Notes under the pieces: generated by a model
The model's input: the letters and a program-made list of their open reading frames with translations, nothing else
Database searches by the model: none
Told to the model about the DNA's origin: nothing
Shown: one piece after another, positions 33,074 to 42,020 of the stretch
How positions within the stretch are numbered: position 1 is the stretch's first letter
Layout: each line of letters opens with the position of its first letter
Translations under genes and position numbers: made by a program
From: Bacteroidota bacterium
GTDB lineage: Bacteria > Bacteroidota > Bacteroidia > Cytophagales > Cytophagaceae
Length of the DNA: 64,000 bases
Reading direction: 5' to 3'
Assembly (NCBI GenBank): GCA_023458555.1
Contig: JAEWYS010000014.1
Coordinates: forward strand, 1 to 64,000

Positions 33074-33838
33074 TCAATCCAGTATTTCATTCATTTCAGT
33101 CAGTATGATCGGCTTCCCGTCCGTAACAACAATCGTATGTTCGTGCTGAGCCATATAGCCTCCTTTATTTCCAACCATCGTCCAGCCGTCGCTAAGCTCG
33201 ATTGCATAGTTGGAAGATGTCGAGATAAATGTTTCAATCGCAACCACAGAGTTCTTTTTGAAGCGCCTGTGGTCAAACCGGTTTCTGTAATTAAGCAGCT
33301 CATCCGGCTGCTCGTGCAAGCTTCTGCCGACACCATGTCCTCCAAGATTTCTGATAACCATATAACCTCTCTTTTTTGCTTCGGTTTCCATCAGGTGACC
33401 AATATCCGCGATTCTCACTCCGCCTCTGATAGTACTGATGGCTTTTTGCAGTATTTCTTTGGACGCTTCTACCAGTTTCTGATGTTGATTACAATCTTGT
33501 CCGAGAACAAACGAAGCTCCATTATCCGACCAGAAGCCGTTGAGCTCAGCAGAAACATCAATATTTATAAGATCCCCCTCTTTAAGTATTCGTTTGTCTG
33601 ACGGAATTCCGTGACAGAATTCATTGCCGAGGCTTATGCAAGTCCATCCCGGAAACCCGTATGTCAGATAAGGCGCTGACCTGGCTCCAAAACCGGATAA
33701 AACCTTAGCTCCATAGTCATCAAGCTCTTTGGTGCTCATCCCGGGCTGAGCAAAGTTGATCATTGCTCTCAGTGTATAGGCAACCGCTTTGCTCGCATTC
33801 TGCATTCCGATCAATTCAGATTCTTTGGTTATTGACAT
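33074..33838 (-). CDS. map: Methionine aminopeptidase, type I
   Basis: A 254-residue metallopeptidase that removes the initiator methionine. Pita-bread fold motifs are present: 'GDLINIDVSAELNGFWSDNG' (two metal-ligand Asp), 'NLGGHGVGRSLHEQP' (His ligand), 'FKKNSVVAIETFISTSS' (Glu) and 'GGYMAQHEHTIVVTDGKPII' (Glu). No N-terminal zinc finger, as in bacterial type Ia. Because Bacteroidota usually carry a map gene with the ribosomal genes, this accessory-region copy could be a paralogue; context gives no further clue. Confidence 0.88.
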   Translation of the reverse strand: MSITKESELIGMQNASKAVAYTLRAMINFAQPGMSTKELDDYGAKVLSGFGARSAPYLTYGFPGWTCISLGNEFCHGIPSDKRILKEGDLINIDVSAELNGFWSDNGASFVLGQDCNQHQKLVEASKEILQKAISTIRGGVRIADIGHLMETEAKKRGYMVIRNLGGHGVGRSLHEQPDELLNYRNRFDHRRFKKNSVVAIETFISTSSNYAIELSDGWTMVGNKGGYMAQHEHTIVVTDGKPIILTEMNEILD

Positions 33839-34020
33839 AATTTTCGATTTTGGATACTTCCCTTAACAATCAGCTACTAAAGTAGTGCGAAGATGCAGAA
33901 TTTCCGAATATGCGCTCTTCAACATTCAGATCTTCTCTATAACGACCGGTCGGAAAACTGAAAGAACAAAATAAAGCTTATCTCATCAAATTAGTAAAAA
34001 ACGTTTAAAACAGCCATTCA

Positions 34021-34794
34021 TCAGTCAAATTCATTCAGGTACTTTCTGTAGCGGAGAGGCACATGCTGCCGCTGCAGCTTTTCATTTTTACGGGATGCTA
34101 TAGTGGTGCTTCTGTAGTAATCTTTCCAGAGCTGATCGTATTTCATTTCGTTGTCATCAAACCGTTGTACCACGACACCGGTATCTTTTTTTTGCTCCCA
34201 AAAATGAAAGGTTATTTCCTGTACCATAACCTTATTGTAATACAGGCCAAACGCGCGCTTTTCGTCGTATATAACCCAGGGCTGGTCAGTATATCGTTTT
34301 TGAAAATGACTGGCAATAAGAGGAAGTACATTAAAATCGGGATGTATGACTTCAAAAAAGGTACCATCGCTGAACTTCTGAAACCGGATAAAGGCTTTCA
34401 TCCGGTGGGCTTCTCTGTCCACACTTTTGGCAAACCGGCTTACTCCCAGCACGGCCGGGTGCCCGAAATTATCAGACACTTTTCCCTGATTCTGAAACAC
34501 GTATACAGCCATATTCAGCAGATATTGATAACATGCCTGCTGCTCGGAAAAAAACGCGTAAGAAAACGTTTTGAATGAATCCTTGTCCAGTCTTTTTCGC
34601 AGCCCGTCGTATACCCTTCTGGCTTTTTCGTTGTCTGTAATTACGGTAAAGCAATCGTCAAACATGGTGGCCTGATAATCGTCTTCTGTAAATATTCCGG
34701 CAGTAAACCACTTTCGTTCAAACACTTCAAAAATACCGGTAAGCAACCCTTTCCAGGAACCGTCAAACAGCAAATGCGGTACAGAAATCTTCAT
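34021..34794 (-). CDS. DUF4130/TIGR03915-type putative DNA-metabolism protein
   Basis: A 257-residue protein that pairs with the radical SAM protein encoded just upstream. Family segments: 'LLFDGSWKGLLTGIFEVFER', 'FAYAFFSEQQACYQYLLNMA' region, 'FGHPAVLGVSRFAKSVDREA', 'MKAFIRFQKFSDGTFFEVIH', and the C-terminal 'YYRSTTIASRKNEKLQRQHV'. In many bacteria this domain is fused to a uracil-DNA glycosylase; here it stands alone. I start at ATG 34794, one base after the stop of the radical SAM gene, implying strict co-translation. Function unknown, inferred DNA repair or modification. Confidence 0.85.
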   Translation of the reverse strand: MKISVPHLLFDGSWKGLLTGIFEVFERKWFTAGIFTEDDYQATMFDDCFTVITDNEKARRVYDGLRKRLDKDSFKTFSYAFFSEQQACYQYLLNMAVYVFQNQGKVSDNFGHPAVLGVSRFAKSVDREAHRMKAFIRFQKFSDGTFFEVIHPDFNVLPLIASHFQKRYTDQPWVIYDEKRAFGLYYNKVMVQEITFHFWEQKKDTGVVVQRFDDNEMKYDQLWKDYYRSTTIASRKNEKLQRQHVPLRYRKYLNEFD

Positions 34795-34795
34795 A

Positions 34796-36049
34796 TTAAA
34801 ACAGAGATAGCTGGTTACTGTGCAGAGCGCTGAATCTGGACCGGCTTTCTTCCAAGATACGCTTCCGGATGCGTTCCGGCCGGTGACCGAGCGATGAAAA
34901 ATCAGAATCGGCACATACAATAAAATGTCTTGCCCGGCTATAGGCGACTCCCATTTTTCTGATCTGATCGATTCGCAGCTTTCCGTACTTTCGGGCTGCC
35001 ACAATTTTCATAGCGCTTTTGATTCCTATACCCGGAACCCGCATGATTATTTTATAATCCGCTGTATTCATATCGACCGGAAACAGATGTGGATTGCGCA
35101 AGGCCCAACTGAGCTTGGGATCGACCTCCAGATCCAGATTCGGATGTCTGTCATCCAGTATTTCTTTGATGTCAAAGCCATAAAACCGCATCAGCCAGTC
35201 TGTCTGGTACAAACGGTTCTCCCGCAGCAAGGGTGGCTGTACCCCGATAACAGGCAAGCGAGTGTCGTGACTGATCGGAATATAGCCCGAATAATATACT
35301 CTCCTGAGATCAAAGGCTCTGTAGTACGAATCGGCCGTATACATAATATCCCTGTCAGTCTCTGCGCCTGCTCCTACTACCATCTGGGTACTCTGCCCGG
35401 CCGGTACAAATTTGGGTACTGACCGGATCAGCTGCTTTTCCGATTTTAATTCGACAATTTTGTTCTTTATTACACCCAGATCTCTTTGCACTTCTTCATG
35501 CGATTTTTCGGGTGCGAACAATTTCAAACCGGCATCGGTAGGCATCTCGAGGTTGATGCTCATCCGGTCCGCATACTTTCCGGCTTCATAAAGCAGCTGA
35601 TCGCTGGCCCCGGGTATGGTTTTGATATGGATGTATCCGTTAAACCGCTCTTGAGTCCGTAGTCTTTTCGCGATAGCTAACAGGCGCTCCATGGTATAAT
35701 CCGGATTTTTGAATATGCCCGAGCTCAGAAACAAGCCTTCTATATAATTTCTGCGATAAAACTCCATGGTAAGCTCCACCACTTCATCGACGGTAAAAGC
35801 AGCTCGTTTTACATCACTGCTGCGCCTGGAAACACAGTACAGGCAGTCGTAAATACAATAATTGGTGAGCAGAATCTTGAGAAGGGAAACACAGCGGCCG
35901 TCTTCCGTGTAGGTATGACAAATGCCGCTGCCGGTATCACCAATGGTATTCGTGTCATTTTTTCTGTTGCTGCCACTGGAGCTACAGGACACATCATACT
36001 TAGCGGCATCTGCCAGAATCTGTAGTTTTTCGCGAATTCTTGCCCACAT
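34796..36049 (-). CDS. Radical SAM putative DNA repair/modification protein (TIGR03916-type)
   Basis: A 417-residue protein: radical SAM cluster 'LLTNYCIYDCLYCVSRRSSD' (C-x3-C-x2-C), 'IEGLFLSSGIFKNPDYTMER' and 'GYIHIKTIPGASDQLLYEAG' strands, and a C-terminal helix-hairpin-helix ('MRVPGIGIKSAMKIVAARKY') that fits DNA binding. It is the constant partner of the DUF4130 gene at 34021. I start at ATG 36049 by family alignment; an upstream ATG at 36094 adds a likely non-coding extension. Reaction not known. Confidence 0.88.
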   Translation of the reverse strand: MWARIREKLQILADAAKYDVSCSSSGSNRKNDTNTIGDTGSGICHTYTEDGRCVSLLKILLTNYCIYDCLYCVSRRSSDVKRAAFTVDEVVELTMEFYRRNYIEGLFLSSGIFKNPDYTMERLLAIAKRLRTQERFNGYIHIKTIPGASDQLLYEAGKYADRMSINLEMPTDAGLKLFAPEKSHEEVQRDLGVIKNKIVELKSEKQLIRSVPKFVPAGQSTQMVVGAGAETDRDIMYTADSYYRAFDLRRVYYSGYIPISHDTRLPVIGVQPPLLRENRLYQTDWLMRFYGFDIKEILDDRHPNLDLEVDPKLSWALRNPHLFPVDMNTADYKIIMRVPGIGIKSAMKIVAARKYGKLRIDQIRKMGVAYSRARHFIVCADSDFSSLGHRPERIRKRILEESRSRFSALHSNQLSLF

Positions 36050-36192
36050 GTTCCAAAAATACGAAAAAACCGATTTTGCTAAACTATTTAGCAAAATATA
36101 AATCCAGGTCGAATGTCAAGCATTTACAGCGACAGTAAAAACAGCTGTATATCCTCAGAAACGCATGAGGCAAAACCTGTGTCAGCATTTCT

Positions 36193-36654
36193 CTACACAC
36201 CGAACTGCCTCAAATGATGGTCAGAATGCTTGTACACCAGTATACCTATCTGTTCCTTCGTCATCTTTCCGAAAAAATCGTGAATAAAGTCCGGATTTTC
36301 ATATTCTTCATATGCTTTTGTCAACAAAACCCATTTCAATTTCTCTGCTTCGAGATCTCCATTCATTTCTTTTACTTTGAATTGAGAGGAAGTTGGAATG
36401 TTTTTATCGAAGGGCTGTTCATCTTTAATCATTTTCCGCAAGGCTGTTTTTCCGAATATTTTACCAATAAATGCCTGCTTATAGCTGTGATGGTCTTTTC
36501 CCAAAACCCAGTTGTTCCAATAGGTATTATGACTGACCATTTGAAAAACATTCATTTTTCCCCACTGAGCTTCACTGACTTCGGATAGTGAATTAATTCT
36601 TATAATTAACTCTTCCTGCACCAGATTATCGAATATTCCTTTCATTGTCAACAT
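36193..36654 (-). CDS. DUF1569 (DinB-like) protein
   Basis: A 153-residue four-helix protein with the DUF1569/DinB-like metal-site histidines: 'WGKMNVFQMVSHNTYWNNWV' (first His) and 'IGILVYKHSDHHLRQFGV' (H-x2-H-H near the C-terminus). Such proteins bind a divalent metal and may act as thiol-dependent transferases; the substrate is unknown. ATG at 36645, three codons in, is an equally likely start. Confidence 0.82.
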   Translation of the reverse strand: MLTMKGIFDNLVQEELIIRINSLSEVSEAQWGKMNVFQMVSHNTYWNNWVLGKDHHSYKQAFIGKIFGKTALRKMIKDEQPFDKNIPTSSQFKVKEMNGDLEAEKLKWVLLTKAYEEYENPDFIHDFFGKMTKEQIGILVYKHSDHHLRQFGV

Positions 36655-36806
36655 TATTTAAAAGCTGTAACCGGATCTGCCATATTTTAATCGGACAGGA
36701 AGTTAAGCGCAAAAGTTTAACTTTACAATCATATCAAGAATAAGAGTCTTTACACTGAGGAATTTAAGCCGCGGAATTTAAGAAAAGCATTTCACAGCAT
36801 ACAAAA

Positions 36807-36836
36807 AAATCCCTGCCGGTTGACCAACAGGGATTT
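36807..36836 (-). terminator. Intrinsic terminator for the DoxX-like gene
   Basis: Read on the minus strand: stem AAATCCCTG / CAGGGATTT with a 12-nt loop, followed by a run of seven T. It lies about 170 bp downstream of the DoxX-like gene at 37004. The rest of the 36655-37003 gap shows only a short direct repeat GGAATTTAAG (36759-36768 and 36773-36782). Confidence 0.75.
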
Positions 36837-37003
36837 CATTACTATACACAAACAGGTAATCGAATCTGCCTGCCGATAATCAGCTTCTTTGTTACCGCTC
36901 CATAAAGAGGATTGCTGATCTGATATAATACACTCCCTCTATAAACATGTCTGTTTCAATTGAGGTGATGGTTGCGGAGTGTCATCTTATCTGTATCAGG
37001 TTC

Positions 37004-37390
37004 TTATTCCTGAGTCTTTAGCAATGCCATATACTTTTGTTTATTATCAAAGATAATCCAGAGAAGAATAGCCCAAATTACAAGTGCGATAAGAAGTCCG
37101 TCCGGTGCCACAAAAATATGCGTCAGCAAGACCCCAACCATTACCGGAAAAATAGTCAAAGCCCCCAATGCCCTTGTTTTGGGTAGCAGAATGAGCATGC
37201 CGCCCAGAATTTCAGCAAAGCCTATTAGCGGTATCAGCCAGGCAATCTCATTCAAAGCCATAGTATCCTTTGCCAATACTTCGGGTAAATCATCTGGCAC
37301 CGGCATATAATTAAGAAACTTATTTAAGCCACCATTGATAAGCAATAGTCCGAATATCACGGATAGTACATTTAAGATTTTTCTTTTCAT
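37004..37390 (-). CDS. DoxX-like membrane protein
   Basis: A 128-residue protein with four hydrophobic helices: signal-anchor-like 'ILNVLSVIFGLLLINGGLNK', 'LIPLIGFAEILGGMLILLPK', 'ALGALTIFPVMVGVLLTHIF', 'LLIALVIWAILLWIIFDNKQ'. This is the DoxX-like pattern with 'N-G-G-L-N-K-F'. Function unknown. Followed by a good intrinsic terminator at 36807. Confidence 0.82.
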   Translation of the reverse strand: MKRKILNVLSVIFGLLLINGGLNKFLNYMPVPDDLPEVLAKDTMALNEIAWLIPLIGFAEILGGMLILLPKTRALGALTIFPVMVGVLLTHIFVAPDGLLIALVIWAILLWIIFDNKQKYMALLKTQE

Positions 37391-37486
37391 ATCATTTTTA
37401 TTTTAATCGTTCCAGTATTCCTTGTTTCTTTATCTGTTTTTATAATCCAGCCTGCCGTCTTTTTTCCGGATATTTCTTCCCCTGCG

Positions 37487-37852
37487 TTAATTATTTAGTT
37501 TAAAGTATGGATTGTAAATTAAGCCAATGGTGTTTCCGAAAGGATCTTTAACCGTTGCGGTCACTATTTCTCCTCCTACGTTATGTGGCTTTTCATTTTC
37601 TGTCGCTCCCAAATCAATCAACTGATTATAAGCTTCCTGAACATCTTCTACTCCCCAATACGAAACTACACTATCTGCTTTGTCCATAGTGGGATTTGCT
37701 TCAGGCTGAAGTCCCAATTCGTAGCCCTCTATGTTGAAACCGACATAGTATGGCTCGCTAAAATACGGTTTCGTTTTAAAAGCTTTCGAATACCATTCAG
37801 CAGCTTTCTGAATATCTCCTACTTTGTAAATTGTTGTTCGAAGTCCTAACAT
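37487..37852 (-). CDS. VOC family protein
   Basis: A 121-residue glyoxalase-fold protein: 'LRTTIYKVGDIQKAAEWYSK', 'YYVGFNIEGYELGLQPEANP', 'VEDVQEAYNQLIDLGA', 'TVKDPFGNTIGLIYNPYF'. I start at ATG 37852 on family grounds; the upstream extension is not conserved-looking. Substrate unknown. Confidence 0.87.
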   Translation of the reverse strand: MLGLRTTIYKVGDIQKAAEWYSKAFKTKPYFSEPYYVGFNIEGYELGLQPEANPTMDKADSVVSYWGVEDVQEAYNQLIDLGATENEKPHNVGGEIVTATVKDPFGNTIGLIYNPYFKLNN

Positions 37853-37940
37853 ATCATTTTTTTTCCGGTGCTCGTTTGCACACAATCCTGCTTTATATTC
37901 AATCCGGTCATCGGCAAAGGAGTCGATCATGCGTCATTTT

Positions 37941-38498
37941 TCACTCCCTCTCCCTCGTTGGTTCATAGTAAAGTATAACTCCGCCGCCGCTAAGGGCTTT
38001 TGTCTTCACAAGTTTCAGAGTTGTCCTTTCGGTTATATTTTCAAACAAGGGCAAGCCGCTTCCTGCAACCACAGGATGAATGCAAAGCTGGTATTCATCG
38101 ATCAAATTTAAGCTCATCAGCTGAATAATTAAACTCCTGCTGCCAACAAAAATATCGTTACCTGATTGCCGCTTTAATTCGTTAACCACTTCTCCGATTG
38201 GTTTATCCGCAAGTTTTGCACTATCCCATTCCGTATTTTTCAATGTATGCGAAAAGACAATTTTTGGAATTTTGTCTATAGCCAGCGCAAAGTCATTCAT
38301 TGATTTTTCTTCTGAAGGATTTTCCAACAGTGTTCGCCAAAATCCCATAAGCTGATACGTTGTTCTGCCGTATAGAATTGCATCTCCGCCATTTAGTAAT
38401 TCCTGATAATGCCGGTGCACTTCCTCGTCTGGCAGTAATATGGTATGGTCACAAAACCCGTCAAGGGTCATATTGATTGCAGCAATTATTTTTCTCAT
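37941..38498 (-). CDS. Dihydrofolate reductase-fold protein (RibD C-terminal like, copy 1)
   Basis: A 185-residue protein of the RibD_C/dihydrofolate-reductase-like family: 'KIIAAINMTLDGFCDHTILL', 'AILYGRTTYQLMGFWRTLLE', 'SGNDIFVGSRSLIIQLMSLN', 'YQLCIHPVVAGSGLPLFENI'. It is an NADPH-dependent reductase fold; most such stand-alone members have no known substrate and are not functional folate enzymes. A second, more diverged copy lies at 52561. Confidence 0.85.
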   Translation of the reverse strand: MRKIIAAINMTLDGFCDHTILLPDEEVHRHYQELLNGGDAILYGRTTYQLMGFWRTLLENPSEEKSMNDFALAIDKIPKIVFSHTLKNTEWDSAKLADKPIGEVVNELKRQSGNDIFVGSRSLIIQLMSLNLIDEYQLCIHPVVAGSGLPLFENITERTTLKLVKTKALSGGGVILYYEPTRERE

Positions 38499-38570
38499 TG
38501 GAGATTGCAGTTATCTTTTGTCATGTTATAAACTTTCCTTTATCTAGATGCTATCCATTCTCCCGCTCCT

Positions 38571-38650
38571 GCCCGGTTTCCGGGCGATCTTTATTCCTCT
38601 GACGGCCCGGTTTCCATCAAATGGCAAAATGCCCGAAGGGCTTTCATCAT
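38571..38650. repeat. Dispersed intergenic repeat, family 2 (copy C)
   Basis: About 80 bp built from hairpins: GCCCGG-TTT-CCGGGC at 38571-38585, then GATCTTTATTCC, a CGGTTTCCATCAAA segment, and GCCC-GAA-GGGC at 38631-38641. It aligns with copies at 40171 and 42021, keeping the hairpin order while stem sequences change. It ends at the 3' end of the epimerase-like gene. Confidence 0.55.
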
Positions 38651-38652
38651 CA

Positions 38653-39579
38653 TCACTTTTGTTCGCTCATCAGTCGGGTAATGCCTTCCTGATAGCTTGT
38701 AAATTTAAAATAGGGAAACCGCTTTTTGAACTTGTCCGAAATAAAAATATTGTCATACTTATAGCGAGGCAACAATTCCTCTAATTCCCGGGCTTGCTTA
38801 TTAAATAAGCTACCCAATCTGAACATCCACATTGTTATAATAGAGTAGGAAAACTCTTTCTGATAAATTTGCGAAGCAAGCTGTATCAGCTTTTTATAAG
38901 TAAGCCTGTTGTCATCGCAGGGCAAATGCCACGTTTGGCTGTATGCATCCGGTGTATTTCCGATCAGCGCCATGGCGCGGCTTGCATCGGGTGTCCAGAT
39001 CAGCGTTCGTAATGTGCTGTCCTTAATCGGCACTTTCAGCTTTTTCCCTTGCCTGATGTTGTCAAAAATCAGTGAATTCGTAACGCTTTGCGTTTTGCCT
39101 GGTCCGTAAAATTCGGGGGCCCGGCAAATAACAGCTTCCATACGCTTGCTGCGTATTTCGTCCAAAAGCATTGTTGCTATTTGTGCCCTTACAGTTGATT
39201 TCAGTCCGACAGGCACAAACGGACTTTCTTCTGTTTGCGGTTCGCTGGTTTTGTCATACATATACGTATTGTCAAAAAACACCAGCTTGCAATGATGCTT
39301 TTTGCAGGCTTCGATTACATTCTTCATCATCACAGGGAACTGTTCCTTCCACATTTGTGCATTCATCGGCAAACCTACAGTCAGATAGGCGATATCGCTG
39401 CCTTCAACGGCTTTGTCCGTGGCTTCTGCATCCATTAAGTTTGCTGGAAGCAGCTGGTCTGTGTCGTTTACCTTTTTAGGGTTTCTGCTTACCAGCCTGA
39501 TGCCAGTTGTATAATTTCTATGCAATTCCCTTGCTAGCTCTTCTGCTATCTGTCCGTTGGCTCCTAATATTGTCTGCAT
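38653..39579 (-). CDS. NAD-dependent epimerase/dehydratase-like protein
   Basis: A 308-residue Rossmann protein of the extended/atypical SDR type: 'MQTILGANGQIAEELARELH' (G-A-N-G-x-I), 'DAEATDKAVEGSDIAYLTVG', 'CKLVFFDNTYMYDKTS' and 'AVICRAPEFYGPGKTQSV'. The active-site Y-x3-K is not in the usual form, so it may be a non-catalytic or atypical member. Single gene, minus strand. Confidence 0.82.
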   Translation of the reverse strand: MQTILGANGQIAEELARELHRNYTTGIRLVSRNPKKVNDTDQLLPANLMDAEATDKAVEGSDIAYLTVGLPMNAQMWKEQFPVMMKNVIEACKKHHCKLVFFDNTYMYDKTSEPQTEESPFVPVGLKSTVRAQIATMLLDEIRSKRMEAVICRAPEFYGPGKTQSVTNSLIFDNIRQGKKLKVPIKDSTLRTLIWTPDASRAMALIGNTPDAYSQTWHLPCDDNRLTYKKLIQLASQIYQKEFSYSIITMWMFRLGSLFNKQARELEELLPRYKYDNIFISDKFKKRFPYFKFTSYQEGITRLMSEQK

Positions 39580-39671
39580 ATTATCGAATGTTGGTTAGTC
39601 GGTTTGAGGATCGGTCTAAAGTTGCACAAATGTTTGGGGGCCCGAAGCACAGACTACTGTCAGCAACCGGT

Positions 39672-40082
39672 TTATTCTGCCGGAGCATACAGGATAGCCA
39701 GCAGAAACGGAATGGTTATAAGTATGGATATCAGTAACGCTTTCCATATTTTCTTGTATTCATAATTATCCTCCGGAAAATATTTTTTAAAGAAATATTC
39801 CGATAAAAGGATGCCCCCGCCCATATTTAGCACAAGCGCCAATGAGCTGGTCGTTTTTTCTATACTATTCACGATTAGTATCGTCAATACAGTAAAACCT
39901 ATCGAAGCCAGCAGGACACTATTTGCTTCTTTGATCCTTTTGCTTTCAATCAGGTTCTGACGCAGCAGTACTCCGCCAAATACCGGGGTAAAAAAAACCG
40001 AAAAGCCCCAGATCGCTTTTTTCGAATATATTTTGACAGATGGATTGTTTTCTGTCATTGATATGGTCGTCTCTTCTGTCAT
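39672..40082 (-). CDS. Small membrane protein, unknown
   Basis: A 136-residue protein with four hydrophobic segments (AIWGFSVFFTPVFGGVLL, LLASIGFTVLTILIVNSI, LALVLNMGGGILLSEYFF, LLISILITIPFLLAILYA). No family recognised. First minus-strand gene (leftmost) of the AT-richer accessory region. The downstream sequence near 39635 carries a GAAGCAC word like that in the attC-like repeats. Confidence 0.55.
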   Translation of the reverse strand: MTEETTISMTENNPSVKIYSKKAIWGFSVFFTPVFGGVLLRQNLIESKRIKEANSVLLASIGFTVLTILIVNSIEKTTSSLALVLNMGGGILLSEYFFKKYFPEDNYEYKKIWKALLISILITIPFLLAILYAPAE

Positions 40083-40170
40083 GTTTATCTGTATATCCTA
40101 GTGTGGTAGCAATAAGGACAAAAATATTGCAAATTCTGTGCTGCTCAAATAATATGATATACTCCTGTCG

Positions 40171-40304
40171 CCGGGTTTCCCGAGTGGTCGCTATTCTCCG
40201 GCTGGTTTTCATCAAATAGCAGAAGCTTATCAATTAACTGTTATTCCGCAGAGCGGAACAACTGGAAAGTATGCGAATAGGATACAGCATAGATACTGAG
40301 GGAG
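40171..40304. repeat. Dispersed intergenic repeat, family 2 (copy A)
   Basis: Aligns with copy B at 42021. Shared parts in order: GGGTTTCCCGAGTG hairpin, CTATTC/TTTATC, GGTTTTCATCAAA, TTATCAAT-AACTG, the perfect inverted repeat TTCCGC-AGA-GCGGAA (40244-40258), CAACTGGAAAG, and TACTGAGGGAG. Just beyond it, GTTAGGTGC at 40337-40345 next to the 3' end of the gene at 40352 matches the outer end of the attC-like repeat at 41107. Confidence 0.65.
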
Positions 40305-40351
40305 CTATCATCACCCCGCCATGGCTACAACCTGATGTTAGGTGCTGCTTT

Positions 40352-41095
40352 TTATTTTATTTTTTCTGCATCAATAATTAAATCAAATGTGTCAGAATTT
40401 GAAGGTCGTTTCCTTGCACGCAATGGTTTTTTCATTCCAATTGTCTCTTCAAACCGGGGATTATTCTTTAAATTATATTTTGCAGATAAAGAAGTATCAA
40501 GCTGAACTTCGTTATTCTGGTAGTTGTAAACCCTATACAATGGATACTCTATAAAATCATATTCTGAATAACTTCCTGGATCGTTTACAATATCTTTTAA
40601 AACTATGTCATATAAGTTATCATTATCGATATCCGCGAGTCTAATTATATCTCCAAATCCTTCCCAACTTTTTTTCGGTTTATTGCCGTCTAATTCATAG
40701 ATAAATAGAATTGGACCAGAAAAGTCACCTAAGTCCTTTAGCATTAATACTTCTTTATCCGCATTTAAATTAACAAAGCAAAACAATGAATCTTTAACCT
40801 TGTTATTTGACTGAAAACCTGGTTCTGATAAACTACCGAACTGTGTACTTCCACTTTCAATTTTACTTATTGTACCATTTATTTTGCATAATACATTTTC
40901 TTTGTATTCATCTAATTGGAAAGTATCTAATACACCATTTCTATCCCAATCATATACTAAAACATTGCCATTATATGGCTCATTATTTTCATTAACAGAT
41001 TTTATTTCAGATAATGAATTATTGCTATTCCTTTCTTTTGTTGAACAGGAAAAAAGCAAAATGATTCCTATTATGTAGATCGGTTTGGTTTTCAT
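40352..41095 (-). CDS. Lipoprotein with FG-GAP/VCBS-like segments
   Basis: A 247-residue precursor: lipoprotein signal (MKTKPIYIIGIILLFSCSTK), then 'VLVYDWDRNGVLDTFQLDEY' and 'IIRLADIDNDNLYDIVLKDI', acidic D-x-D-x-N-G-x-x-D loops like those of FG-GAP/VCBS calcium-binding repeats. Starts at ATG 41095, where the signal peptide begins. Its 5' side abuts the attC-like repeat 41107-41235. Function unknown. Confidence 0.62.
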   Translation of the reverse strand: MKTKPIYIIGIILLFSCSTKERNSNNSLSEIKSVNENNEPYNGNVLVYDWDRNGVLDTFQLDEYKENVLCKINGTISKIESGSTQFGSLSEPGFQSNNKVKDSLFCFVNLNADKEVLMLKDLGDFSGPILFIYELDGNKPKKSWEGFGDIIRLADIDNDNLYDIVLKDIVNDPGSYSEYDFIEYPLYRVYNYQNNEVQLDTSLSAKYNLKNNPRFEETIGMKKPLRARKRPSNSDTFDLIIDAEKIK

Positions 41096-41106
41096 AAAAT
41101 TGCACC

Positions 41107-41235
41107 TAACGGTTTGCGGCTTGGTGTTCGGGCGGGAAATTGAAGCACAAAAGCCGTTATTATTACTAATGTTTAATTGAAAAACTACTGTTGAATTTTT
41201 GCACTTCCGCCCCGCCTGACGCAAAACCCGTGTTA
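41107..41235 (-). repeat. attC-like imperfect palindrome 1
   Basis: 129 bp from TAAC (41107) to GTTA (41235). Outer arms TAACGGTTTGCG and CGCAAAACCCGTGTTA are complementary with small bulges; inner arms GGGCGGGAA and TTCCGCCCCGCC pair next. The centre contains GAAGCACAAAAG and AATTGAAAAACTACTG. It begins 17 bp after the stop codon of the gene at 41253. On the minus strand its far end reads GTTAGGT, which fits the integron core site GTTRRRY. Confidence 0.65.
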
Positions 41236-41252
41236 CAACCAGTTTATCCTTT

Positions 41253-41897
41253 TCACCAAAACTTCCACCATTTTTTCGTTTCCACATTTTCTTCTGTCAG
41301 TTTTTCTTTGCGCGGTTCAACTTTATATTCTTCTATTAGATTTCCATCAAAATCAAACTTATATCTATTGTAAACCCAGTCAGTCGCTAAAATATAATCG
41401 TCATAAACTGCAAAATCATCATAAGCTTCTGCTGTTGTCCAAATGTCTCGTCCCCTTTTTTGCCAAACTATTTTTCCGTCTTTGTCAAGCCTGGTGATTT
41501 CAAGTTCTCCGTGAACCACATAATCCTTGTCAAGATAATGAATACCAAAACAAGTTGCCAAATCTGAAATTGTTTTCCATTCTAAATTTAAGTCTGGTAT
41601 TGTCAATTTAAACACCGTGTTTGAGCAGCAAATTACTAGTCCGCCATAACTAATTAAAGTTGTGTTTCCATTTATTCCTGTTCCGCCACCTTCTGAGCCA
41701 ATTATACAACTTGACTTTAGTTCATCGTCTTCATAAACTTCAATACCAATTTGTGAAATCAAATTATTTTTGTCGCCACTTATAAATGATTTATTATAAG
41801 CTTTTATGTTATCTATAGAATCAAACCTGTAATCGGCTTCGTCAAAAAACTTGATTACTTGTCTTTCTAAAACTAAAACTTCTATTGGTTCTTTCAT
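41253..41897 (-). CDS. Hypothetical beta-rich protein
   Basis: A 214-residue soluble protein with propeller-like repeats of beta segments: 'LISYGGLVICCSNTVFKLTI', 'HYLDKDYVVHGELEITRLDK', 'DDFAVYDDYILATDWVYNRY', and the acidic-basic tail EENVETKKWWKFW. It may be a fragment-like PQQ/WD-type fold, but no family is certain. It is followed 17 bp downstream by attC-like palindrome 1, so it looks like one gene-repeat unit. Confidence 0.55.
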   Translation of the reverse strand: MKEPIEVLVLERQVIKFFDEADYRFDSIDNIKAYNKSFISGDKNNLISQIGIEVYEDDELKSSCIIGSEGGGTGINGNTTLISYGGLVICCSNTVFKLTIPDLNLEWKTISDLATCFGIHYLDKDYVVHGELEITRLDKDGKIVWQKRGRDIWTTAEAYDDFAVYDDYILATDWVYNRYKFDFDGNLIEEYKVEPRKEKLTEENVETKKWWKFW

Positions 41898-42020
41898 TTT
41901 GTTGTGTCGTCCTAAAATTGGCTATAATGTTTTGCCGCCTGCTACGATTTAAAAAACCGTCGGTTGAATTTAGCCCTAAAGTTTTATAGAAGAATTAACC
42001 ACAACAGCCTCGCCATATCG

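Noticed and set aside
34795..35004. Longer start for the DUF4130 gene
   Set aside because: The extension lies inside the radical SAM gene in another frame, and the family start matches ATG 34794.
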